A program made the position numbers and the translations under genes. A DNA stretch of 64,000 nucleotides, from assembly GCA_029246685.1 (NCBI GenBank), contig JAQWMR010000008.1:29185-93184 (forward strand), written 5' to 3'. Positions 18,307 to 27,845 of this stretch are shown here, one piece after another. Position 1 is the first letter of the stretch; the number at the start of each line of letters is the position of its first letter. Below the pieces are notes generated by a model. That model was not told the DNA's origin. It worked only from the letters and a program-made list of their open reading frames with translations, and made no database searches. This stretch comes from Acidimicrobiales bacterium. Lineage in GTDB: Bacteria > Actinomycetota > Acidimicrobiia > Acidimicrobiales > Aldehydirespiratoraceae.

Positions 18307-19802
18307 GCCACCCGGCCGTCGAACTCGACGGCATTTGGAAACGGTTTCCCGGTGTGATCGCGAATGCCGGGGCGAGCCTCACGGTTCGTCCCGGCACGGT
18401 CCACGCGGTTCTCGGAGAGAACGGCGCCGGGAAGACCACACTCATGAATTGCCTCGCGGGCGTGTATCGGCCCGACGAGGGTGCAGTCCGCGTCCATGGC
18501 GTGGAGCAGCGGTTCTCGGCTCCGGCGGATGCGATTGCCGCCGGGATCGGCATGGTGCATCAGGAGTTCCGCCTGGTGGACACATTCACCGTGGCCGAGA
18601 ACGTGGTCCTCGGCGCCGCGCCACGGGTCGTGTCCCAACGGGCGATCGCCGGCGAGGTCGCCGACCTCGCCCAACGATTCGGATTCGAAGCGGACCCGGC
18701 TCGGCCTGTCTGGCAGCTCAGCATGGGCGAACGTCAGCGCGTCGAGATCCTCAAGGCGCTGTGGCGCAATGCCCAGGTCTTGATCCTGGACGAGCCGACG
18801 GCCGTTCTCACGCCGCAGGAGGCAGTCGAGTTCGGCAACGTTCTGCGCCGGATGGTCGAGGATGGCCGAGCGGTGATCTTCATCAGCCACAAGCTCGACG
18901 AGGTCACCTCGTTCTGCGATGAAGCAACCGTGTTGCGCTGGGGCGAGACCGTCGCCGCCGGCGTCGCGATCGCCGACGTCGACGTCACCGAACTCGCCGC
19001 GCTCATGGTCGGGGAGGTCGAGGCCGCCCCGAGCCCGGACCGCATGACCGAGCCCGGTGACGTGGCGATGTCCGTGAAAGACCTGACAGTGGACGACGCC
19101 CGTGGCCTCGTCGCCGTGGACGACGTGAGCCTCGAAGTGCGGGCCGGCGAGATCGTCGGCATCGCCGGGGTCGCCGGCAACGGGCAGCGGGCGCTCACCG
19201 ATGCAATAGCCGGCCTCGAATCCCCTCGTACCGGCGCGATCTCCGTGATGGGCATCGATGTGAGCGACGCGCCACCTCAGAAGCGGTTCGCCGCAGGGCT
19301 CGCCTACGTTCCCGAGGACCGACTCGGGGTCGGCCTCGCGCCGAAATTGCCGGTCGCCGAGAACGCCGTCATGCGCGCCTACCGGACCCTCCGCCGCGGG
19401 CCTCTGCTCTCGTGGCGAGCAGCGCGCGAGTACAGCGAGCAGATCGTCGAACGCTTCGAAGTCAAGGTCGGACGGATGGATCTTCCTCTTGCGTCCTTGT
19501 CGGGCGGAAATCTGCAGCGCCTCCTGCTCGGGCGTGAGCTCACCAGCGGGCCCGATGTGATCGTCGCGTCCCAGCCGACGCGCGGTCTCGACGTGGCGGG
19601 GGTGCGGGCCATCCAGCGGCTCCTGCTCGAGCAACGAGACGGCGGCACGGCGGTGCTGATGGTGTCCGAGGATCTCGACGAGCTTCTCTCCCTCGCCGAC
19701 CGCATCCTGGTGATGGTCGAGGGCCGCATCGTCGGCGAGTTCGATGCCCACTCGGCAACGCGCACCGAGATCGGCGAAGCGATGATGGGTGCGCCGTCAT
19801 GA
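18303..19802 (+). CDS. Double-ABC ATPase of BMP-type importer
   Basis: A 499-residue ATPase with two ABC cassettes, as in sugar- and nucleoside-type importers. The N-terminal cassette has a complete Walker A (GENGAGKTT), signature LSMGERQR and Walker B (LILDEPTAVL). The C-terminal cassette has the usual degenerate Walker A (GVAGNGQRA) and signature LSGGNLQR. The GTG start overlaps the stop of the binding protein (GTGA). It energises import through the two permeases that follow. Confidence 0.92.
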   Translation: MSHPAVELDGIWKRFPGVIANAGASLTVRPGTVHAVLGENGAGKTTLMNCLAGVYRPDEGAVRVHGVEQRFSAPADAIAAGIGMVHQEFRLVDTFTVAENVVLGAAPRVVSQRAIAGEVADLAQRFGFEADPARPVWQLSMGERQRVEILKALWRNAQVLILDEPTAVLTPQEAVEFGNVLRRMVEDGRAVIFISHKLDEVTSFCDEATVLRWGETVAAGVAIADVDVTELAALMVGEVEAAPSPDRMTEPGDVAMSVKDLTVDDARGLVAVDDVSLEVRAGEIVGIAGVAGNGQRALTDAIAGLESPRTGAISVMGIDVSDAPPQKRFAAGLAYVPEDRLGVGLAPKLPVAENAVMRAYRTLRRGPLLSWRAAREYSEQIVERFEVKVGRMDLPLASLSGGNLQRLLLGRELTSGPDVIVASQPTRGLDVAGVRAIQRLLLEQRDGGTAVLMVSEDLDELLSLADRILVMVEGRIVGEFDAHSATRTEIGEAMMGAPS

Positions 19803-20869
19803 AGAAGCTCGTCCTGGTTCGTCGAGAGACACCCACACGAGGCGGCCAGCCGGCCGCGTTCGTCGCCGGCTTCATCCTCGCCCTGGGGCTCGGCGCGATC
19901 CTGCTTCTGATCTCCGGGGACCCCGTGTGGGAGGTCTACACCCGCATGTTCGAGCGAAGTCTCGGCTCGAAAGACGTCATGTCCGCCACACTCAACCGAG
20001 CGACCCCGCTCGCCCTGGCCGGTCTCGCGGTGAGCATCGCCGCGACGATGGGCCTGTGGAACATCGGAGCGGAGGGCCAGATCCTCTTCGGCGCCACGGC
20101 CGCGACGTTCGTCGGTCGGATCGGCGAGGACTGGTCCGGACCCGTCCTCATCATCGCGATGCTCCTCGGCGGCGCGATAGGCGGCGCCCTGTGGGCCGCC
20201 GGGCCTGGCCTCGTCCGCGCCGAGCTCGGGGTGAGTGAGATCATCACCACGCTGATGCTCAACGAAGTGGCGCTCCGGCTGATCCGTTACCTCCAGAACG
20301 GCCGTTGGAAGGATCCGGAGGGGTTGCTGTTCCCGGTCATCGAGCCTCGCCCGGTTCAGTCCGGCCTCGGCACGATCTGGGAACGCGCGCATCTGGGGGT
20401 GGTGATCGCTTTCGCGGTGGTTGCCGCGTTCGCCTGGTTCGCGAAGCACAGCGTGTGGGGATACGAGCTGAAAATCGCCGGAGCGTCCCCGAAGACGGCC
20501 GCATACGCGGGCATCTCGATGCGACGCAAGGTGCTCGGCGTCATGGTCCTCTCGGGCGCGGTCGCCGGCCTCGCCGGCGGTATCGAACTCACGGGCACGG
20601 CCACTCGGCTCGACGTGAACATCTCGAGCGGATTCGGGTTCGCCGGGATCATCGTCGCCGCGCTGGCCCTCATGCGGCCCAGCGGCGTCGCGGTTGTGGC
20701 GCTGCTCTTCGGTGCCGTCCAGGTCGGTGGCATCAGTATCCAGTCCATCGGCGTGTCGTCCGCCGTGTCCGGCGTCCTCCAGGCACTCATCCTCTTTGGC
20801 GCGATCGGCGCCGGGGTGCTGTCGAGCTATCGGGTGCAGGCCGTCGAGCGGAAGGTGGTGGCCACATGA
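19799..20869 (+). CDS. ABC importer permease (BMP/nucleoside type), subunit 1
   Basis: A 356-residue membrane protein of the BPD_transp_2 fold, with about eight to ten hydrophobic segments. A helix-rich GLWNIGAEGQILFGA motif, typical for this subfamily, lies near residue 83. It pairs with the next gene to form the transmembrane heterodimer. ATG 19799 overlaps the stop of the ATPase gene. Confidence 0.9.
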   Translation: MKKLVLVRRETPTRGGQPAAFVAGFILALGLGAILLLISGDPVWEVYTRMFERSLGSKDVMSATLNRATPLALAGLAVSIAATMGLWNIGAEGQILFGATAATFVGRIGEDWSGPVLIIAMLLGGAIGGALWAAGPGLVRAELGVSEIITTLMLNEVALRLIRYLQNGRWKDPEGLLFPVIEPRPVQSGLGTIWERAHLGVVIAFAVVAAFAWFAKHSVWGYELKIAGASPKTAAYAGISMRRKVLGVMVLSGAVAGLAGGIELTGTATRLDVNISSGFGFAGIIVAALALMRPSGVAVVALLFGAVQVGGISIQSIGVSSAVSGVLQALILFGAIGAGVLSSYRVQAVERKVVAT

Positions 20870-21822
20870 TCCTGGCCGACATCACCATCTCCGAGGCCGC
20901 CGCGATCGGCCTCGTCATCGCCACGATCCAATTCGCGACGCTGCTCTATCTCGCCGCGCTCGGCGAGACGATCGCTGAACGAGCGGGCGTTCTCAACCTC
21001 GGCGTCGAAGGCATGATGGCGGTGGGCGCCGTCACCGGCTACATCGCCGGCGCCGTTTCGGGATCACCATGGATCGGTCTCCTGGTCGGCGCGCTCGGCG
21101 GCGCGCTTCTGGCGTCGATCCATGCGTTCGTCGCGGTCGGGCTCGGCGCGGATCAGGTCGTCAGCGGCCTGGCGCTCACAATTCTCGGGCTCGGTCTCGC
21201 CGACTACATCGGCGCGGACTACACCGGCGATTCGCGCCGCGCGTGGTTCGCGGACGTCGACATTCCGGTCCTCACCGACATTCCATGGGTCGGCGAGACG
21301 ATCTTCGCGGCGACACCGGTCACCTACCTCGCAGCCCTCCTCGGAGTCAGCACCTGGTTCGTGCTGAACCGGACCGCGATCGGTCTCGGGATCCGGGCGG
21401 CCGGGGAGAGTGCTTCCACCGCCGACGCCGCCGGGCACAGTGTTGCCCGTATTCGAGCCGGCGCCGTCGTCGTCGGCGGTGCGTTCGCCGGCATGTCAGG
21501 GGCCTACTTGACGAACACGCTGGTCGGCACGTCATGGAGCCAGGGCGTCACCGCCGGGCGGGGCTGGATCGCGGTCGCGCTGGTCATCTTCGGAGCCTGG
21601 CGACCCGGACGAGTGGCACTCGGCGCGCTGCTCTTCGGCTTCACCCTGGCCTTGCAGCTGCGCCTGTCGGGCTTCGGGATCGACTTCTCCCCGATTCTGA
21701 TGTCGATGGCGCCGTTCCTCATGACGATCATCGTTCTGATCTTCATCTCGTACCGGGCCCGCAACAAGCCTTCGCCGGCACCTGCGGCAATCGGTATCCC
21801 GTACCGCCGAGAAGAGCGCTGA
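20866..21822 (+). CDS. ABC importer permease (BMP/nucleoside type), subunit 2
   Basis: A 318-residue permease carrying the subfamily motif GVLNLGVEGMMAVGA near the N-terminus and about eight hydrophobic segments. ATG 20866 overlaps the stop of the first permease gene (ATGA). The last residues (YRREER) are cytoplasmic and basic. Its stop overlaps an apparent CTG start of the thioesterase gene. Confidence 0.9.
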   Translation: MILADITISEAAAIGLVIATIQFATLLYLAALGETIAERAGVLNLGVEGMMAVGAVTGYIAGAVSGSPWIGLLVGALGGALLASIHAFVAVGLGADQVVSGLALTILGLGLADYIGADYTGDSRRAWFADVDIPVLTDIPWVGETIFAATPVTYLAALLGVSTWFVLNRTAIGLGIRAAGESASTADAAGHSVARIRAGAVVVGGAFAGMSGAYLTNTLVGTSWSQGVTAGRGWIAVALVIFGAWRPGRVALGALLFGFTLALQLRLSGFGIDFSPILMSMAPFLMTIIVLIFISYRARNKPSPAPAAIGIPYRREER

Positions 21823-22652
21823 CCGAGTCGACGATCCGCACGTCGGCCGATCTGCTAGCGGGGCTTCATCTCGAAGCGAACCACGCGGGCAGCTGGGTCG
21901 GTCCGGGGCTCGTCATGCCGAAGGCGAAGTGGGTGTTCGGCGGGCTCGTCGGCGCGCAAGCACTCGTCGCCGCCGCGACCACTGTCGAGGACAAGACGCC
22001 GCGATCGGTCCGCATTCGCTTTCTTCGCCAGGCGCCGGCGCACGAACCGATCACACACGAAGTGACGGCGGTCGCGGACTCCACAAGCTTTTCTGATCGT
22101 CGTGTCGAAGCGTTCTCCGGTGGCGAGTTGGTCGCCACGACCACCGTCGTCTTCCACCGGCCCGACGAGACCCCGCTCGGGCATCAACACACGATGCCGA
22201 CTGTGCCGGCCCCTGACGACAGCCAGGGCTTCGCCGGAGCGGGATTCGAAACGATCGATCTCAACGATCCGCCCGCTCACAGCCTGCGGACGGCACCGCC
22301 GTCCCAGCGCCACTGGATGAGCGCACCCGGGACGCCGGAGGACGACCCACTGGTCAACGCCGCAATGCTCACGATGGCGAGCGACCTCTTCCTCGTGGCG
22401 TCCGCGTGGCGGCCGGTGGACGGGCACTCGATCATTCAGGTCGATCAGGTGATGTCGTTCGGGCTCGATTTCACGGTCTGGTTCCACCATCCGGTAGCGA
22501 TCGCCGGTTGGCACCTGCTGGACGTCGACACACCCTCGGCCGCGAACGGACGCTCGCTCTCCCTCGCCAACTGGTATCGGCCGGACGGCGAACTCGTCGC
22601 TTCCGTCGCTCTCGACTCCGTGATGCGCGTGCGGCAGCCGCCGCAGACGTGA
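21819..22652 (+). CDS. TesB-like acyl-CoA thioesterase with apparent CTG start
   Basis: A 277-residue double hot-dog thioesterase (TE II type). The pattern AKWVFGGLVGAQALVAA is the first hot-dog helix, and SIIQVDQVMSFGLDFTVWFH is the second-domain helix and strand. The conserved frame begins at TSADLLAGLHLEANHAG, upstream of the first ATG (21916). No ATG, GTG or TTG is available between the previous stop and that point. A CTG at 21819 forms a CTGA overlap with the upstream TGA and is the best start. Why a thioesterase ends a nucleoside-importer operon is unclear. Confidence 0.75.
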   Translation: MTESTIRTSADLLAGLHLEANHAGSWVGPGLVMPKAKWVFGGLVGAQALVAAATTVEDKTPRSVRIRFLRQAPAHEPITHEVTAVADSTSFSDRRVEAFSGGELVATTTVVFHRPDETPLGHQHTMPTVPAPDDSQGFAGAGFETIDLNDPPAHSLRTAPPSQRHWMSAPGTPEDDPLVNAAMLTMASDLFLVASAWRPVDGHSIIQVDQVMSFGLDFTVWFHHPVAIAGWHLLDVDTPSAANGRSLSLANWYRPDGELVASVALDSVMRVRQPPQT

Positions 22653-22747
22653 GCGAGGCCAAACCTCGATGTCCGTTGGTGGCGTGTGTGTTGTGTGACC
22701 TCCGCGGTTCCCCTTTCCCCCACGTCCCCGCCGCCGATCGGTAATCG

Positions 22748-23236
22748 GTGGGGCCGCGTGACGACTTCGACGAGTTCTTCCTCGCGAATCACGCCGCGCT
22801 CGTCAGGACGATGACCGTGATCATCGGCGACGCCGCTCTGGCGGAAGACGTGGTGCAGGAGGCGTTTCAACGCGCCTAAGTCCGGTGGCGGCGTGTACGG
22901 CGTTACGACCAGCCGCTCGCCTGGGTCCGTCGGGTCGCCATCAATCACAGCCGCGACGTTGTTCGCAGCGAACAACGGCGTCGCGGAAGAGAGGAACGGG
23001 TCGCGCCCTCAGAGCGGGCGCACGATGAGCTCCCCGACGTCGACCTCCCCGGGCTCCTGGCGCAGCTCACTCATCAGCAACGCGTAGCCATGACGCTCCA
23101 CTATCTCGACGGGCTGTCGGTTCTTCAGGTCGCTGCGGCGATGGGTCTGTCGGACGGCGCCGTGAAGTATCACCTCCACGTGGGCCGCAAGCGACTTGCT
23201 GGGCTGCTCCCGGACAACGAGGACGGCCGTGGCTGA
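22748..23236 (+). pseudogene. ECF sigma factor interrupted by in-frame TAA
   Basis: The frame from GTG 22748 encodes a typical ECF sigma factor of about 161 residues: sigma-2 region (DDFDEFFLANHAAL, LAEDVVQEAFQRA), RRVAINHSRD linker and sigma-4 helix-turn-helix (LSVLQVAAAMGLSDGAVKYH). TAA at 22877-22879 lies inside AFQRA*VRW, where relatives commonly have Tyr (AYVRW), so a single TAC to TAA change explains it. Downstream codons keep perfect family similarity, so the lesion is recent or is an error. The stop overlaps the GTG of the partner gene. Confidence 0.88.
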
Positions 23237-23861
23237 CCGCCGATTCGCCGACCTCTTCGCGGCTGGCGCACCGGCCGTCGCTGACCGCGCCGCGACCGCA
23301 GCCGCCCTCCACGCAGCAGGCCCCGGGCTCACCGGTGCCCTCTCGGCGCGCCGCCGAGGGCTCCTCGGCGTTGCGGTGATCACCGGGATGCTCATGGGTG
23401 GCGTCGCCCTCGCGACCCAGCAGCCGGGCGATCCGATCGTTGAGATCGTCGCCGACGAAGAGACGTTCACCAGCCCGGGCGGTTCGGTGACGACCCGGCT
23501 CGCCGATGACGAACTCGCGCTCGTTGCCCACATGGCCGCGCCCGGGTACGAAGCCGAGGTGCTCGCCGAGCTCATGGTGACTCTCGCCGTGCTGTTCCGG
23601 GGGCCGGAGGAGCACGTCATCTCGCTCACGATCAGCGACGACATGATCATCGAGGACGAGCCCGACACCAGCGCTCCGACACCGACCGACAACGAGAACG
23701 ACGGGGACGACGACGACAACCCGGCTGACCCGGATCCACCGGGACAGTCGATTGCCCTGGGCTAGGGCAACGAGAACCCGAGCGAGGGCGATCCTCCCGG
23801 ACAATCGATCGCGCCCGGGCAGGGCAATGAGAACCCGGGTAAGGGGAACGGCGACGACTGA
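23229..23861 (+). pseudogene. Membrane partner of ECF sigma factor, truncated by in-frame TAG
   Basis: From GTG 23229 the protein has a basic N-terminus, one transmembrane helix at about residues 51-66 (GLLGVAVITGMLMGGVALAT) and an extracytoplasmic acidic tail. Its organisation fits an anti-sigma-like or sigma-associated membrane protein. TAG at 23763-23765 interrupts the second-last of two near-identical tail repeats: PPGQSIALG*GNENP versus PPGQSIAPGQGNENP. The stop therefore replaces a Gln codon (CAG to TAG). The truncated product still keeps the membrane helix and most of the tail, so it may remain functional. Confidence 0.75.
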
Positions 23862-23917
23862 TCCGAGGATTTCCTCCGCTCAGCCAAACCCGCCACGGGG
23901 GTGGTGACGTCTAGAAG

Positions 23918-23952
23918 TGTTGGAGGGGAGCCACCGCCCCTCTTCACCAACA
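23918..23952 (+). terminator. Possible hairpin terminator after sigma/partner genes
   Basis: TGTTGGAGGGG pairs with CCCCTC and CCAACA, the two right-hand blocks being separated by a TTCA bulge. The following bases are T-rich (TTCTTTGTTT) but not a clean U tract. It lies between the convergent partner gene and leuA. Confidence 0.35.
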
Positions 23953-24048
23953 TCGTGTTCTTTGTTTCGCCGCGAGGCCACGATGCACTCCAACCGTCCT
24001 GGGTTCTCGTAACCTAGGGCGGTTGGCAGTTTTTGGGTCGGCGTGGAG

Positions 24049-25764
<1,716 letters not shown>

Positions 25765-25825
25765 TTACGGAGGTGTGCTGAAACAAGGATATTCGTGGAT
25801 GGGGCAGGTCTCGCGAACGTGCTGG

Positions 25826-25863
25826 AAAAGCACGAAACCCCTCGGGCCCGTGGGCACGAGGGG
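25826..25863 (-). terminator. leuA attenuator (intrinsic terminator)
   Basis: On the minus strand CCCCTCG pairs with CGAGGGG, with an inner GCCC/GGGC helix, followed by TTTCGTGCTTTT. It lies between the leader peptide and leuA, where an attenuator is expected. Confidence 0.8.
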
Positions 25864-25866
25864 TTC

Positions 25867-25893
25867 GGCGAGCGCCGGTATGTGGCGCTCGCC
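25867..25893 (-). promoter_or_regulatory. Pause/alternative hairpin of leuA leader
   Basis: A perfect 10-bp inverted repeat (GGCGAGCGCC / GGCGCTCGCC) with a 7-nt loop begins at the stop codon of the leader peptide. A ribosome stalled at the Leu codons or released at the stop would affect it differently, as expected for attenuation. Confidence 0.65.
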
Positions 25894-25931
25894 TACACGA
25901 GAAGAATCAGGGTCAACAGGTGTTGCCTCAC
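25893..25931 (-). CDS. Leucine-rich leader peptide of leuA (12 aa)
   Basis: GTG at 25931 starts a 12-residue peptide (VRQHLLTLILLV, then TAG) with five Leu codons, four of them different (CTG, TTG, CTG, CTT, CTC), plus Ile and Val. It is followed by a hairpin and an intrinsic terminator before leuA. The GTG is 7 nt after a -10 hexamer, so it is probably the first codon of the mRNA. High Leu content and position identify it as an attenuation leader; there is no homology evidence beyond that. Confidence 0.8.
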   Translation of the reverse strand: MRQHLLTLILLV

Positions 25932-25938
25932 GGATGTC

Positions 25939-25966
25939 ACCCTACGCCAATCGGCGCGGGAGTCAA
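25939..25966 (-). promoter_or_regulatory. Promoter of leuA leader
   Basis: On the minus strand TTGACT (25966-25961) and TAGGGT (25944-25939) are separated by 16 nt. The -10 ends 7 nt before the GTG of the leader peptide, so a leaderless transcript is predicted. Confidence 0.65.
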
Positions 25967-25980
25967 CATCGTTCGTGATC

Positions 25981-25986
25981 TACGCT
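25981..25986 (+). promoter_or_regulatory. -10 element for phosphodiesterase gene
   Basis: TACGCT ends 6 nt before ATG 25993, with no Shine-Dalgarno sequence between; leaderless start proposed. No clear -35. Confidence 0.35.
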
Positions 25987-25992
25987 CGCGCG

Positions 25993-27474
25993 ATGACAAT
26001 CGAACGAGCCGAGACCGTTGACCGCGCCGAGGCCGTGCTCACCGATCCGGGGTTGTCTGGCGAGGTCGACTCCATTCTGCGGCAAACGCCTCAGGGATAC
26101 CGGGCAGCGTCTCACGAAGGCAGCGTCGACTTCGTTCGTGGCGAGGACGACTCGATCGACGTAACGAGGACGAGTGGCAACCATCCTCTGCGGGACGATT
26201 CCGCCAAGCAGCGCACGACTGTGGCGGCAGAGCACAGAGGGGCTGATGATCGTCTGGGCGATCACGCCACACCCGGAGCGATGGCATCGATCGCGCAGTA
26301 CTTCGACTCCCCTCACGCGCCGGACCTGGTGATCCTCCATGCGCCCTCGCATCGCTTCCACGGCAACGTCGGCGAGCACGGGTCGCTCGCCACCACCCAA
26401 GCGCGCGCGCCGTTCATCGCGGCCGGGCCCGGCGTACTCGCTCGCAGGATCGTGGACGAACACATTCGCACCGTCGACGTCGCGCCCACCGTGGCGGCCC
26501 TTCTGGGCTGCGCTCCGATCGACGGCCACGACGGGCTCGGTCGCGCTCGCTCCGGCGTGAGGCTCCGGGTGCAGGACGGCGACGAGGCCATTGCGCTGCT
26601 CGACCCCGATCAGCGGCCGGATCATGTCGTGCTGTTTCTCTGGGACGGCTGCAATCCGCAGGCCCTCCACGAAGCTGCCGCGTCGGGTGAGGCGCCCGCC
26701 ATCGCCGCGCTGATCGAGCGGGGGACGTCCTACCGCAACGGCGCCTTTGCCGCGCTGCCCACGGCCACGCTGGCCAACCACACGGCCGAGACCACCGGCG
26801 TGTTTCCCGGCCGCTCCGGCATCCTCCACAACACCTGGTACGACCGCGGCCGAGACGTCGTCGTCGACCTCCTCGACTTCGAGCAGATGATCACGGCGCG
26901 CGACCACATCCGCCCCGACATCGAGACGATCCACGAGGCACTGAAACGCAACGATCCCGACGCGCTCTCTGTCGCCACCTACGAGTACGGCGACCGCGGA
27001 GCCGACTGGTCCACCTACATCCAGATGAGCACGGGAGGCCGGCAGGGTCCGCTCACCGACGAGGAGCGGCGTCGGCATCGCAGCACCGACTTCATGGGCG
27101 TGGCGGACTTCCGCAACTACTCCGTCTACGACGCCCACAGCCTCGGCGACGCGAAGTACTGCTGGTCCGGCGACCTCGGAGGACTCCCCCGGTTCTCCTG
27201 GTTCACGCTCAATCTCACGGACTCGGCCGGCCACTACGGTGGGCCCCACAGCGAGATGGGACGCGCCGCGATCCGCGACAGCGACGCCCGCATGGGCGAG
27301 ATCATCGGCGAGATCGAACGCCGCGGGGTGCTCGACCGCACCGCAATCGTGATGTGCGCCGATCACGGCATGCAGACCACCGCCGACGGCGAACCGGCTG
27401 ACCTGACGGCTCCGCTGCGAGCCGGCGGCGTGGACCACCTCATGGTCGACGCCCAGTACGTGTACCTGCGGTGA
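25993..27474 (+). CDS. Alkaline phosphatase-superfamily phosphodiesterase, permuted-looking
   Basis: A 493-residue member of the alkaline phosphatase/nucleotide pyrophosphatase superfamily. The catalytic segment lies in the second half: VVLFLWDGCNP (metal Asp), LPTATLANHTAETTG (nucleophile Thr), LTDSAGHYGGPHSEMG and VMCADHGMQTT (metal Asp/His). The first 200 residues resemble the C-terminal part of the same fold (GEHGSLATTQARAPFIAAGPG, TVDVAPTVAALLG). The order therefore looks circularly permuted or duplicated. I recall similar long proteins in related actinobacteria, so this may be normal for the subfamily. The substrate is unknown. The start was chosen from a -10-like TACGCT 6 nt upstream. 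Confidence 0.75.
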   Translation: MTIERAETVDRAEAVLTDPGLSGEVDSILRQTPQGYRAASHEGSVDFVRGEDDSIDVTRTSGNHPLRDDSAKQRTTVAAEHRGADDRLGDHATPGAMASIAQYFDSPHAPDLVILHAPSHRFHGNVGEHGSLATTQARAPFIAAGPGVLARRIVDEHIRTVDVAPTVAALLGCAPIDGHDGLGRARSGVRLRVQDGDEAIALLDPDQRPDHVVLFLWDGCNPQALHEAAASGEAPAIAALIERGTSYRNGAFAALPTATLANHTAETTGVFPGRSGILHNTWYDRGRDVVVDLLDFEQMITARDHIRPDIETIHEALKRNDPDALSVATYEYGDRGADWSTYIQMSTGGRQGPLTDEERRRHRSTDFMGVADFRNYSVYDAHSLGDAKYCWSGDLGGLPRFSWFTLNLTDSAGHYGGPHSEMGRAAIRDSDARMGEIIGEIERRGVLDRTAIVMCADHGMQTTADGEPADLTAPLRAGGVDHLMVDAQYVYLR

Positions 27475-27845
27475 GCGATGGCACCTCGCCCGCGACGGGC
27501 GACTGGGACGTCGGCATCATCTGGCTGACCCGCCACCTCCAGCGGCCTGACCGCATGTTGCGTGGCCGCTGGCGGGCTGCACGCGGAACGCAAGCGGAGC
27601 GCGAAACCGACCGACGGTCGACCGCCGCCGACGCGCTGGAGATCGTCGCCCGCCGTGGCAACGAGCAGCACGAAATTGCGAGTCCGAGGGTTTCGCAACG
27701 CCGGCACCGTGACAGCGGAGATCGAAGCCGGTCTTCGGCTCGGCTACGCGCAAGCGCGAGTTCCGTCTGCTCGGTCGTGTCTACGGGGTCGTCCTCACCG
27801 TCGACCTGGTCGTGGGGGCGATTTTGCTCTTCGCCGCGCTCAGCT
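27471..27845 (+). pseudogene. Possible frameshifted small membrane protein
   Basis: GTG 27471 overlaps the preceding stop and starts a high-GC3 frame (SDGTSPATGDWDVGIIWLTR). Coding-like codon use then appears to move to a second frame (LRVRGFRNAGTVTAEIEAG) and a third (KREFRLLGRVYGVVLTVDLV, ending in a hydrophobic helix and TGA at 27845). Joined together these would give a protein of about 120 residues with one membrane helix. It is not recognised, and the reading is tentative. Confidence 0.35.
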
